Assembly: GCA_903907865.1 (NCBI GenBank)
Contig: CAIVPR010000002.1
Coordinates: 1-41,182 of the forward strand
Reading direction: 5' to 3'
DNA length: 41,182 nt
Origin: an uncultured Acidobacteriia bacterium
GTDB taxonomy: Bacteria; Acidobacteriota; Terriglobia; Bryobacterales; Bryobacteraceae
Shown: positions 24,902 to 32,555 of the stretch, one piece after another
How positions within the stretch are numbered: position 1 is the first letter of the stretch
Layout: each line of letters starts with the position of its first letter
Made by a program: the position numbers and the translations under genes
The notes under the pieces: model-generated
The model's database searches: none
Seen by the model: only the letters and a program-made list of their open reading frames with translations
What the model was told of the DNA's origin: nothing

Positions 24902-26488
24902 ATGACATCTGCGGTAAGCATAGATCTTCTGGAAGGTCTGCGTGAAGACCTGGGACTCCGCCGTATCGGGCACGGCATGCACAGTCTGGACGCCTATTGG
25001 CCGGGCCAGCCGTCCTTCGATCCCGACGATCCCGATGCCGCCGCGCTCCTATGCTACGTGGCCCAGTGGGTGGATGCCGGGTGGCGCGACATCAATGTCG
25101 TCGTCAAAGGCTTGGAGGCGTTCCCCAAGGGTTACCGCGCCAGTCTGCGCCTGGCCGACTTCATCCACGTCCTGATGGCCGAAGGAGTGGTCTGGGTCCA
25201 CGAGGAACACGTCGACCTCGCGCTCGAGAATTTCGGGCAAATCCTGTCCTTGAAACACGAGACGACCGACCTGCGGCTGGTCGCGCTGGCGCATTTCTGG
25301 TCGTCGCGCTGCCACCGCAAGAGCGGCGAGTACGATAGCGCCCTCATCCATGCGGCAGAGGGCTACCGTTACGCCTCGGACGCCGGGATGGAACCAATGG
25401 CGGCGGCGATGCGGGTGGCCGAAAGCTGGCTCCTTTTCCAAAAGGGCCGCACCAAGGATGCTCTCAAACTGCTGTCGGAGGCCGATGCCGTTCTCAGCCT
25501 GACGGACGATTTCATCACGCGTGGCAACATCCAGTCCAGCTATGGGCGCATGTACCGCCGCGAAGGCCGGTACGACTTGGCCCTGCGCCACTTCTCCCAA
25601 GCCATCGTTGAATACAGCCAGCGGGACTCCGAGCACCGGAACCTGGCTCGGTCCTTGGCGAACATGGGATATGTCGAGCGGTTGTTGGCGCTTCAGATGC
25701 GCAAGCGGATCGACGCCGACGCCGCCCAGCGCCGCAAGGCCGAGCCGGACTTGCGCCGCGAGTACGAGGCCATGCGGGCGCAGGCGCTGGCACACCTCGA
25801 CCGGGCGACCGAAATTTACAACATCCACGCCCAGCACCGGGGCGCGGGAACGGTGTGCGTCAACAGGGGCCACCTGCATCTGGATTCCGGCGATCTGGAC
25901 AACGCCGCAATGGAGGCCAAACAGGCCTACTCGCTCGGCGAGGCCCGGCACGACCACATCCTGATGGCCCGCGCGAAGCTGCTGGAGTGCATGGTGGAGA
26001 ACACCAAGCTGGAGGACGGGATCGAGGACGAGGCCTGGGTGGCCCATTTGGCGCTGGAGTGCGGTCGGGAGGCGGTCGAGCTCGCCAAGCGCACGGAGAA
26101 CCGGCGGCTGCAGGCGAGGGCGCTGATTTGGTACGGGCTGACGGTCTGCAACACGTCGCCCGGGGCGTCTGATAATGCGCGCGACTTATGCGAGCAGGCG
26201 GCGGGGCTGCTCAAGAACGAGGTGCAGGATCATATTTGGGAAGACCTGCAGACGCTGAAGTCAAAGGTGGTGCGCGGCGGGAACATGGATGCCACATTGC
26301 AGGCTTGGTCGCAAGGGGTGGTGGGGGAGCGAACGTTCCAGCAGTTGACGGAAGACTTCGCGGACCTCATCATTCCCAAGATCTGGGACCACGAGGGGCG
26401 CAAGGTGGCGAGGGTGGCCAAGCGCCTCTCGATTTCCCCAAAGAAGGTGCGTCGCGTACTCGCGCGGCTCGGGCTGCACGGGGCATGA
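24902..26488 (+). CDS. TPR protein with C-terminal Fis-like helix-turn-helix
   Basis: Protein of 528 residues without a signal peptide. Residues about 90-440 are helical TPR-like repeats (LRLVALAHFWSSRCHRKSGE; SYGRMYRREGRYDLALRHFS; CVNRGHLHLDSGDLDNAAME). The C-terminus (about 478-528) ends with EDFADLIIPKIWDHEGRKVA followed by RVAKRLSISPKKVRRVLARL, a Fis/HTH_8-type DNA-binding helix pair. It is probably a cytoplasmic transcription regulator whose TPR part senses a partner protein or signal. A GGAG abuts the ATG, so initiation may be unusual (possibly leaderless). Two dyads lie upstream, suggesting self-control. The stop overlaps the next gene's ATG (ATGA), coupling it to the CoA-transferase. 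Confidence 0.75.
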   Translation: MTSAVSIDLLEGLREDLGLRRIGHGMHSLDAYWPGQPSFDPDDPDAAALLCYVAQWVDAGWRDINVVVKGLEAFPKGYRASLRLADFIHVLMAEGVVWVHEEHVDLALENFGQILSLKHETTDLRLVALAHFWSSRCHRKSGEYDSALIHAAEGYRYASDAGMEPMAAAMRVAESWLLFQKGRTKDALKLLSEADAVLSLTDDFITRGNIQSSYGRMYRREGRYDLALRHFSQAIVEYSQRDSEHRNLARSLANMGYVERLLALQMRKRIDADAAQRRKAEPDLRREYEAMRAQALAHLDRATEIYNIHAQHRGAGTVCVNRGHLHLDSGDLDNAAMEAKQAYSLGEARHDHILMARAKLLECMVENTKLEDGIEDEAWVAHLALECGREAVELAKRTENRRLQARALIWYGLTVCNTSPGASDNARDLCEQAAGLLKNEVQDHIWEDLQTLKSKVVRGGNMDATLQAWSQGVVGERTFQQLTEDFADLIIPKIWDHEGRKVARVAKRLSISPKKVRRVLARLGLHGA

Positions 26489-27678
26489 GCCCGCTGCAGG
26501 GCGTCAAGGTCCTCGATTTTTCACACGCGCTGGCGGGTCCGTATGCGACGCTGCTGCTCTCGGACTACGGGGCGGACGTGTACAAGCTAGAGGCCCCGGG
26601 GGGCAGCGACATGGGCCGCGGGTGGGGTCCGCCATTCGTTGGGCCCGATTCGGCGTTCTTTTTGGGGCTGAACCGCGGCAAACAGGGCGTTTCCATCGAT
26701 CTGAAGAAGCCCGAGGGCATTGGGTTGTGCCTCCGGCTGATCGAGAAGATGGACGTGCTCATCGAGAATTTCCGCCCCGGCACGATGGACCGGCTCGGGC
26801 TCGGCTACGCGGCGGCCCACGCGCACAATCCGCGGCTCGTGTATTGCTCGATCTCGGGATACGGCCAGACGGGGCCTTCGAGGGAAGAAGCCGCGATGGA
26901 TCTAATCGTGCAGTGCTCCAGCGGCCTGGTCAGCATCACGGGCAGCGAGGCTGGCGAGGTGGCGCGGTGCGGCTACTCGGTGGCTGACGTGACGTCGGGG
27001 CTGTTCTCGGTGATCGGAATCCTGATGGCGCTGCGGGCGCGGGAGAAGACGGGGGTCGGGCAGTATGTCGACGTCTCGATGCAAGACTGCATGATTTCGA
27101 CGATGACGTCGAATTATATGTACTATCTGGCGTCGGGGGTGGTGCCTAAGCCGCTCGGGACGGGGTTTTCGACGGTTGCGCCGTACCGCGTCTTCGAGGG
27201 GGCGGACCGGGGCTTTTCGATTGCGATTGGCAGCGAGAAGTTGTGGACTGCGTTCTGCGGGGCTGTCGGGCGACCGGACTTGGAGAAGCACCCGGACTTT
27301 GCGGACAACCGGAGCCGCTGCGTGAACCGGTCGGCGCTGGAGCGGGAGTTGAACGCGGTGTTCGCGGGGCGGACGGCGGACGAATGGGTGGCGATCCTGC
27401 ATGCGGCGGGGATTCCGGCGACGCCGGTGCGGGATTTCGGGGATGTGGCGGCGCATCCGCAGTCGGCCGCGCGGGGAATGTTCCCGGAAATTGAGCATCC
27501 AACGGAGGGTCGGCAGAGGGTGACGGGGCCGCCGGTTAAGTTTTCGGAGACGCCGGGGGGCACGCCGAGCGGGTCGTCGCCGAGGCCGGGGGAGCATACC
27601 CGGATGGCCTTGGCGGAGCTTTTGGGGTTGGATGAAGATGCCGTGAACGGGTTGTTTGAGGCGGGGGTGTTGGGGTAG
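26485..27678 (+). CDS. Class III CoA-transferase (CaiB/BaiF family)
   Basis: Cytoplasmic enzyme of about 397 residues that moves CoA between organic acids, or racemises acyl-CoAs in related members. The start ATG overlaps the stop of the TPR-HTH gene. Family motifs are VKVLDFSHALAGPYATLLLS, the nucleotide site near KLEAPGGSD, GLNRGKQGVSIDLK, and the catalytic Asp168 in SVADVTSGLFSVIG. VGQYVDVSMQDCMI follows. Substrates cannot be told from sequence. Codons strongly favour G in the third position, especially in the last third, unlike the C-rich genes of the 14-17 kb region. It lies 10 bp from the convergent BrnA-like gene. Confidence 0.9.
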   Translation: MSPLQGVKVLDFSHALAGPYATLLLSDYGADVYKLEAPGGSDMGRGWGPPFVGPDSAFFLGLNRGKQGVSIDLKKPEGIGLCLRLIEKMDVLIENFRPGTMDRLGLGYAAAHAHNPRLVYCSISGYGQTGPSREEAAMDLIVQCSSGLVSITGSEAGEVARCGYSVADVTSGLFSVIGILMALRAREKTGVGQYVDVSMQDCMISTMTSNYMYYLASGVVPKPLGTGFSTVAPYRVFEGADRGFSIAIGSEKLWTAFCGAVGRPDLEKHPDFADNRSRCVNRSALERELNAVFAGRTADEWVAILHAAGIPATPVRDFGDVAAHPQSAARGMFPEIEHPTEGRQRVTGPPVKFSETPGGTPSGSSPRPGEHTRMALAELLGLDEDAVNGLFEAGVLG

Positions 27679-27688
27679 CGGCGGAGCC

Positions 27689-27889
27689 TCACGCCGCCGC
27701 CCGGGGTGCCTTTTCGAGGTGGACGGCTTTTTCCGGACCGATGTTTGGCTTCCGGCTTGCCGGGGGCCAAGGGACTGCAGGCTTGTCGAGAAAAGCTTGG
27801 TCGAACTCGGGGATGTCGGAGTAGTCGATGTCGGAGTCTCGCATCCGGTCAATTCGCGCCAAGTCGCTCACGATAGGCTTTTTGTTCAC
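27689..27889 (-). CDS. BrnA-like antitoxin, lacking the usual DNA-binding end
   Basis: Protein of 66 residues, GTG start with AGGAAAGG upstream. The N-terminus (IVSDLARIDRMRDSDIDYSD then IPEFDQAF) matches the BrnA-type phrase DSDIDYSDIPE.D. In typical BrnA the ribbon-helix-helix segment follows; here the sequence instead reads PAVPWPPASRKPNIGPEKAV and ends in PRAAA. It overlaps the upstream brnT-like gene by 41 bp, the usual operon order. It probably still neutralises toxin through its N-terminal part, but may not autoregulate. Confidence 0.65.
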   Translation of the reverse strand: MNKKPIVSDLARIDRMRDSDIDYSDIPEFDQAFLDKPAVPWPPASRKPNIGPEKAVHLEKAPRAAA

Positions 27890-28127
27890 GTCGGTTTCCT
27901 TTCCTCATCGAAATGATCCGGGTGGCGTTGGCACGTGGTGTATGAGCCACAACCACCAGCCGTCCATCCAGCCGACCCCAAGTAACGAGTCGCTCTTTCC
28001 CATAGTCGAAGCGGTCGTCGACCAGTGTGAGACTGGGGCCTGAAAGGACCGTTTCCGCGTCCTCAAAACGTAGGCCATGCTTGGCGAAGTTGGCACGGTT
28101 TTTCGCCTCGTCCCACTCGTATCTCAA
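27849..28127 (-). CDS. BrnT family toxin
   Basis: Small ribonuclease-type toxin of about 92 residues. A longer open frame runs upstream to about 28244, but the conserved start is YEWDEAKNRANFAKHGLRFE, so a TTG start at 28127 (LRYEWDEAKN) is chosen. Further family features are DAETVLSGPSLTLVDDRF, RLVVVAHTPRANATRIISMR, and a charged C-terminus KGNRREQKAYRERLGAN. BrnT proteins fold like RelE ribonucleases and arrest translation when free. The ribosome-binding site is poor and the start could be slightly different. Gene order brnT then brnA with overlap fits the known operon. Confidence 0.75.
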   Translation of the reverse strand: MRYEWDEAKNRANFAKHGLRFEDAETVLSGPSLTLVDDRFDYGKERLVTWGRLDGRLVVVAHTPRANATRIISMRKGNRREQKAYRERLGAN

Positions 28128-28182
28128 TTGCGATTGTATCTCTGGTGTGGACCTCGTTGGGCACTTCGCTATATTTGTTTCG

Positions 28183-28944
28183 GTGCCAGTAAACAAGAAT
28201 CTGATCAGCCTCCTCGTTGTTGCCGCCCTCTTCGCGGGCATCATTGTTTACGGACTGGTGGGCAGTATCCGCACCGGGAACTATGTCAGCATCACGATTG
28301 TTTTCACGGGATTGGCCCTGTGCGGCATCATCATCTTTCTGAACCACTTCCGGACCCGCCTGTTCCTGCGCGAAAAAACCCCCGACCGGATCATCGCCTA
28401 CTACCACAAGAGCATCCGGCGGATTCCCCATTCCGACGCGGCCGCAGCCTACCTCTCGGCACTCGCGGCCGCGTTCTTCGGCAAGTTCGACCAGGCGCGC
28501 GGGGAGTTGGAAGCCATCGACTGGAATGCCACCACGCCGATGTACCGCGGCCATAGGCTCTATGTCTTGTCGTTCCTCGCGCTGCTGGAGGAGACAGATT
28601 ACCCCAAGGCCCTGCGGCTGGCCGACGAGGCCGAACATCTGGAAAGCAAGGACACGGCGGGCGGCCTGAAGGTGCTGGACGGGGTGATCCGGCTGGTGGC
28701 TGACGGGGCGACGCCCGAGCGGGTTGCACTCCTCGCAAAGGTGGCGAAACGGCAGCACGGGCTGATGCCCGGCATGTGCGCCTGGGCGCTGGCGGTACAC
28801 CACATGCGGACCAAGGAACCCGAAAAGGCGGCCGAGTTCAAGGAGTTGTTGCGCATGGCCGTCCCCCATGCTGCACCGATGCAGGGCAACAAGCCTGTGG
28901 TGTCGCCGGGGCCGTCGGGGATTTTTTCGGGTCCCGACGCGTAG
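28183..28944 (+). CDS. Membrane-anchored protein with helical repeats
   Basis: Protein of about 253 residues starting at a GTG (VPVNKNLISLLVVAALFAGI). Two transmembrane helices lie near the N-terminus (NLISLLVVAALFAGIIVYGL and VSITIVFTGLALCGIIIFLN). The rest is a soluble, probably cytoplasmic, helical region with TPR-like pairs (DAAAAYLSALAAAFFGKFDQ; LYVLSFLALLEETDYPKALR). No catalytic motif is seen and no family was recognised. The start lacks a clear ribosome-binding site. It lies 55 bp from the divergent brnT start, so the two may share a regulatory region. The following gene is 18 bp downstream. Confidence 0.65.
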   Translation: MPVNKNLISLLVVAALFAGIIVYGLVGSIRTGNYVSITIVFTGLALCGIIIFLNHFRTRLFLREKTPDRIIAYYHKSIRRIPHSDAAAAYLSALAAAFFGKFDQARGELEAIDWNATTPMYRGHRLYVLSFLALLEETDYPKALRLADEAEHLESKDTAGGLKVLDGVIRLVADGATPERVALLAKVAKRQHGLMPGMCAWALAVHHMRTKEPEKAAEFKELLRMAVPHAAPMQGNKPVVSPGPSGIFSGPDA

Positions 28945-28962
28945 CCTGTTATCCTCACTGGA

Positions 28963-30354
28963 ATGAACATCCGGACCGGAGTGCTGCTACTTGCGGCAGT
29001 GCCCGCATTCGCCCAGTTGCCCCCCGCCATGAAAACTTCCGTCGACGAAATTGTCCGCACCGTCCTGGAGGCCACCGGGGTCCCCAGCGCCTCCATCGCC
29101 ATCGTGAAGGACGGCAAGCCGGCGTACATCCACGCCTACGGGGACGCCAAGCTGTCGCCCAAGGTGGCCGCCACGCCAGAGATGCGGTACAAGATCGCGT
29201 CGAACAGCAAGCAGATCCTGGCGAGCGCCATTCTCCTACTGGCGGAGGACCGGAAACTGTCGCTCGACGACACGGTTTCGAAGTACCTCCCCGGCTTAAC
29301 GCGGGCACGCGAGATCACCATCCGGCAGTTGCTGTCGCACACGTCGGGCTATCAGGACTACTACCCGCTCGACTACGTGGCGCCGTTCATGACGCACGAC
29401 GTCACCGCCCAGCAGATCTTGGACACGTGGGCCAAGAAGCCTCTGGATTTCGAGCCGGGCACCCGCTGGCAGTACAGCAACACGAACTACGTGGCGGCAG
29501 GCGTGATCGTGGAGAAAATCACGGGCAAGCCGCTGATCGAATTCCTGCGGGCGCGGATTTTGGACAAGCTCGGCATGCAGTCGGCCATCGACGTGACGCG
29601 CGAGAAGTGGAACACCGCCGATCCCGACGGGCACACGCGGTTCGCGGCAGGTCCCCCTCGCGCGGTGGCTCCCGAGGGCAACGGCTGGATGTGGGCCGCC
29701 GGAGAGTTGGCGATGACCGCATCCGATCTTGCCAAGTGGGATCTCTCGCTGATGAACGGGAGCCTGTTGAAGCCGTCGTCGTTGAGGGAATTGACGACGG
29801 ATGTGCGGACGAAGAGCGGCGTGGGTACCGGCTACGGGCTCGGACTGGGAGTTTCCGTCCTGGCGAACGGCCATCTGCGGTGGCGGCACAGCGGCGGGGC
29901 GTCGGGTTTCGTCAGCATGAACACGACGTACCCGGACGACAAGGTTTCCATCACGGTGCTGACGAACGGAGAGGGCACGGCGGCGTCGACCATCGCGCGC
30001 AAGCTGGAGGAGTTGCTGCTGGCTCCGGCAGCGGATCCGGACGCAAAGGATTGCCTGGAGCGCGCAAAGAAGCTGTTTGCGGGGTTGCAGTCGGGGCACC
30101 CGGACGCGGGGTTGATGTCGGACGACCTGAAGTTCTACTTCACGCCGGAGACGGTGGCCGATTTCGCGGCATCATTGGGCCCGCTGGGTGAGCCGACTGG
30201 CTTCAGCCAGACGAGTCGGCAGGATCGCGGGGGCATGGTGGAACGGTCGTTTTCCGTGAAGACGGGGACGAGGGCGTTCAACGTGTCGACCTACGTCCTG
30301 CCGGACGGCCGGTTCGCACAGTTCCTGGTGCTGCCGATGGTGGCGGACCGCTGA
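28963..30354 (+). CDS. Beta-lactamase class C-like serine hydrolase
   Basis: Secreted protein of 463 residues with a signal peptide (MNIRTGVLLLAAVPAFA). The penicillin-binding fold has all three active motifs: S80-N-S-K83 (SxxK, nucleophile Ser80), Y171-S-N173, and H309-S-G311 in place of KTG. It is more like an esterase or D-amino peptidase of the serine hydrolase family than a true beta-lactamase. From about residue 345 to the end there is an extra beta domain, ending in STYVLPDGRFAQFLVLPMVA, that resembles a small lipocalin-like extension. Located 18 bp after the membrane-protein gene, it may be co-transcribed. Confidence 0.85.
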   Translation: MNIRTGVLLLAAVPAFAQLPPAMKTSVDEIVRTVLEATGVPSASIAIVKDGKPAYIHAYGDAKLSPKVAATPEMRYKIASNSKQILASAILLLAEDRKLSLDDTVSKYLPGLTRAREITIRQLLSHTSGYQDYYPLDYVAPFMTHDVTAQQILDTWAKKPLDFEPGTRWQYSNTNYVAAGVIVEKITGKPLIEFLRARILDKLGMQSAIDVTREKWNTADPDGHTRFAAGPPRAVAPEGNGWMWAAGELAMTASDLAKWDLSLMNGSLLKPSSLRELTTDVRTKSGVGTGYGLGLGVSVLANGHLRWRHSGGASGFVSMNTTYPDDKVSITVLTNGEGTAASTIARKLEELLLAPAADPDAKDCLERAKKLFAGLQSGHPDAGLMSDDLKFYFTPETVADFAASLGPLGEPTGFSQTSRQDRGGMVERSFSVKTGTRAFNVSTYVLPDGRFAQFLVLPMVADR

Positions 30355-30466
30355 ACGCGGTCACAGAAATTTTCAGCCTCTATTTCCTTTGTTTTCAACA
30401 ACGGGTTCTGAAAATCCGGTTCGGGGCGGTTCCGGTCGCGCTACGATCTCCAGCGAGGAGATCCAC
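30355..30466. promoter_or_regulatory. Upstream region of the small gene with inverted repeats
   Basis: Two inverted repeats are visible. ATTTTCAG (30369-30376) pairs with CTGAAAAT (30408-30415), and TTGTT-TTC-AACAA (30389-30401) lies within the gap. This AT-rich island stands out from GC-rich surroundings. It is a candidate promoter/operator for the gene at 30467; termination of the upstream gene is the alternative. Confidence 0.4.
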
Positions 30467-30793
30467 ATGAACATCTACAGCAAAGGCCGCGTCAATGTCA
30501 CGACCCCCGGCACACCCGTTCCGCTCACCACCGATCCCACGATCCGAGCTTGCAAGCTCTTCTTCCAGGTGATCCCCGGACTCACGGGTAAGACCTACGT
30601 CGGACTGACGAACATGACCAAAGGCACCCTCGCCGGCGTGGCGCGGATCCTTTGGCCGAATTCGTCCGGCGGTTTTTCCGAGACCTTCCAAGTCGAATCG
30701 CAGGACGGAACCGATTCCATCCTTCTTTCCCAATACGCGGTCGACGCGGATGTCGCGGGTGAAGGACTGCTGGTAACGTACTGGCAGGCGTAG
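30467..30793 (+). CDS. Small beta-rich protein resembling phage virion proteins
   Basis: Protein of 108 residues with a strong GAGGAG ribosome-binding site. It reads MNIYSKGRVNVTTPGTPVPL, then KLFFQVIPGLTGKTYVGLTN, and ends in VDADVAGEGLLVTYWQA. The layout, a GRVNV..PGTPV.L start, a K/C-[I/L]..QA/V phrase, a GK.YVG phrase, and an end with a D.D..GEGV.V.Y motif, is like small head or tail decoration proteins of tailed phages. It has no signal peptide. No other phage genes surround it. It could be a domesticated virion-type fold or a convergent similarity. Confidence 0.55.
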   Translation: MNIYSKGRVNVTTPGTPVPLTTDPTIRACKLFFQVIPGLTGKTYVGLTNMTKGTLAGVARILWPNSSGGFSETFQVESQDGTDSILLSQYAVDADVAGEGLLVTYWQA

Positions 30794-30808
30794 CCCGGTG
30801 AACGAAAG

Positions 30809-30839
30809 CGGCGCGCGCCCCGCGAGGGAACACGCGCCG
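30809..30839. terminator. GC-rich hairpin between convergent genes
   Basis: CGGCGCG (30809-30815) pairs with CGCGCCG (30833-30839) across a 17-base loop. It lies between the small phage-like gene and the convergent glgC. No long T-run follows, so termination is likely but not certain. Confidence 0.45.
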
Positions 30840-30863
30840 TCTTCCGGTCCTTGCGAATATCTG

Positions 30864-32117
30864 TTAAACCAGCAGCGTCGCCACATCTACGGGCGAACGG
30901 TTGCCCTCCACCACCACGAGCCCGGTTTCCGTTACGTGGTACAGCTTCTTGTCGCGTTCCAAATCGTACCCGATGGTCCAATCCTCCGGGATGCGCACGT
31001 TCTTGTCCAGAATCGCGCGCCGGATCTTAGACCTCCGGCCAATATCACAGTTGTCGAGGATCACGCTGTCCTCAACCTCGGCCCCAGTATGGACCTTCAC
31101 GCCGCGCGCCAGGATTGAATTCTTGACCCTGCCGCCGGAAAGGATGCAACCGCCCGCGACGATGGAATCGATCGCCTCGCCCCTCCGGTTCAACTCGTCG
31201 AAGGTGAACTTCGCTGGCGGATCCGGGTAGCTGGCGCTGCGCAGCGGCCACTGCCGGTTGTAGAGGTTCAGGGGCGGCTTCACGGCGCGCAGGTCCATGT
31301 TGGCCTCCCAGTAGGCTTCAATGGTCCCGACGTCCCGCCAGTAGACCTCGCCCGGGGCCTCTCCGGGGATCTTGTTGGTCTGGAAGTCATAGGCGTAAAT
31401 CGGCTGCTGCTCCTTCACGAGCTTGGGTAGGATGTCGCGGCCGAAATCGTGCGTGCTGTTCTCATCCTCGGCGTCCTCGCGCAAGGCGCGCAAGAGCATG
31501 CGGGTTTCGAACAGGTAGTTGCCCATGGACGCGTACACCATGTCGGGCTGCCCCGGAATGGTGGGTGCGTTGGGGTTTTTCTCGTGGAAGTTGAGGATCC
31601 GGTTGTCCTCGCCCGCCTCGATCACCCCGAACTCGTGGGAATGCTTCTTGTCAACCGGTATGGCCGCGATGGTACATGCCGCGTTCAAGTTCTCGTGGAA
31701 CTCGATCATGTGCGCGATGTTCATCCGGTAGATGTGGTCCGCGCCGAAGATCGCCACCACATGGGGCTCGGCCTGCTCAATCAGGTTGATGTTCTGGTGG
31801 ATCGCGTCGGCGGTGCCCTGATACCAGGTTTCGCCGACGGAGCGCATTTGGGCCGGAACCGGAATGATGAATTGGTTCTTCATGATTCCGCCCATCTGCC
31901 ATCCCTCGCTCAGGTGCTGCAGCAGACTCTGGCTGCGGAACTGCGTCAGCACGTAAATCGAGTGGAGACCCGAGTTGATGAAGTTGCTGAGGACGAAGTC
32001 TACAATTCTGTATTTGCCGCCGAAGGGAACGGCCGGCTTGGCCCTTTCCTTTGTTAGGGGATAGAGGCGCGTGCCCTTGCCCCCGGCGAGAATGATTCCT
32101 AGAACCCGCAGTCTCAT
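30864..32117 (-). CDS. Glucose-1-phosphate adenylyltransferase (ADP-glucose pyrophosphorylase)
   Basis: Enzyme of about 417 residues that makes ADP-glucose for glycogen synthesis. The N-terminal nucleotidyltransferase domain has AGGKGTRLYPLT (11-22), ERAKPAVPFGGKYRIVDFVL, and GTADAIHQN. The C-terminal left-handed beta-helix follows (AIDSIVAGGCILSGGRVKNS; VEDSVILDNCDIGRRSKIRR). The start ATG at 32117 gives the family N-terminus MRLRVLGIILAGG; an ATG seven codons upstream (32138) is possible. No clear ribosome-binding site precedes either. The length is normal for GlgC. Confidence 0.95.
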   Translation of the reverse strand: MRLRVLGIILAGGKGTRLYPLTKERAKPAVPFGGKYRIVDFVLSNFINSGLHSIYVLTQFRSQSLLQHLSEGWQMGGIMKNQFIIPVPAQMRSVGETWYQGTADAIHQNINLIEQAEPHVVAIFGADHIYRMNIAHMIEFHENLNAACTIAAIPVDKKHSHEFGVIEAGEDNRILNFHEKNPNAPTIPGQPDMVYASMGNYLFETRMLLRALREDAEDENSTHDFGRDILPKLVKEQQPIYAYDFQTNKIPGEAPGEVYWRDVGTIEAYWEANMDLRAVKPPLNLYNRQWPLRSASYPDPPAKFTFDELNRRGEAIDSIVAGGCILSGGRVKNSILARGVKVHTGAEVEDSVILDNCDIGRRSKIRRAILDKNVRIPEDWTIGYDLERDKKLYHVTETGLVVVEGNRSPVDVATLLV

Positions 32118-32555
32118 GGCACTGCCATTGTCCAACATGCGTATGCGCGGCGCAAGATACCTCCTTCGACAGATCCGCGGAAGCCAATGTTTACAGGTCT
32201 TTGAGATATGGTGTGTCGAAAACGCCGACCGTCCTCCGCCCTCGCCGTCCATCCCAAAGTTTCCCCGCCGGACTGCGGACTGCGCGATGCTGGCCTTATG
32301 AGCACCTATTGGACGTATCAACCTTGGGATGGTGGAGAGGACGGACATCGGAATTGGCGGGAATCTGGTGGTCACGCTGCGCGGAGGACAGTCGGTGGAG
32401 ATGTCGCGACGGCAGTCGGAACGGTTCCGGGAGGGATTCGGACTGTAGGGAAGCGTTGCCAATAGGTGGACCCAAAGCCGCCACGCTCCAAAGCGGGGAT
32501 CAGGACGTCCCTGCAGTCCATGCTGTCGTCGACCGACGATTTTCGCCCGCGTCCC
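32118..32555. other. Intergenic gap holding a regulator remnant
   Basis: This 438-bp gap lies between gdhA and glgC. Its only recognisable content is the LytTR-like fragment on the plus strand (32302-32448). No promoter for glgC could be defined with confidence. The remainder is non-coding in appearance. Confidence 0.5.
32302..32448 (+). pseudogene. Remnant of a LytTR DNA-binding domain
   Basis: An open stretch of 48 codons runs from just after a stop codon (32299-32301) to a TAG (32446-32448). It reads INLGMVERTDIG, then GGNLVVTLRGGQSVEMSRRQ and SERFREGFGL. The phrase N-L-V-V-T-L-R-x-G-x-x-V-x-[VM]-S-R-R-x-x-x-R-[FL]-R is the C-terminal part of LytTR domains. The upstream half, including the start of the domain and any receiver domain, is missing and preceded by stop codons. 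An ATG at 32329 could still give a 39-residue peptide, but a dead regulator fragment is more likely. Confidence 0.55.
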
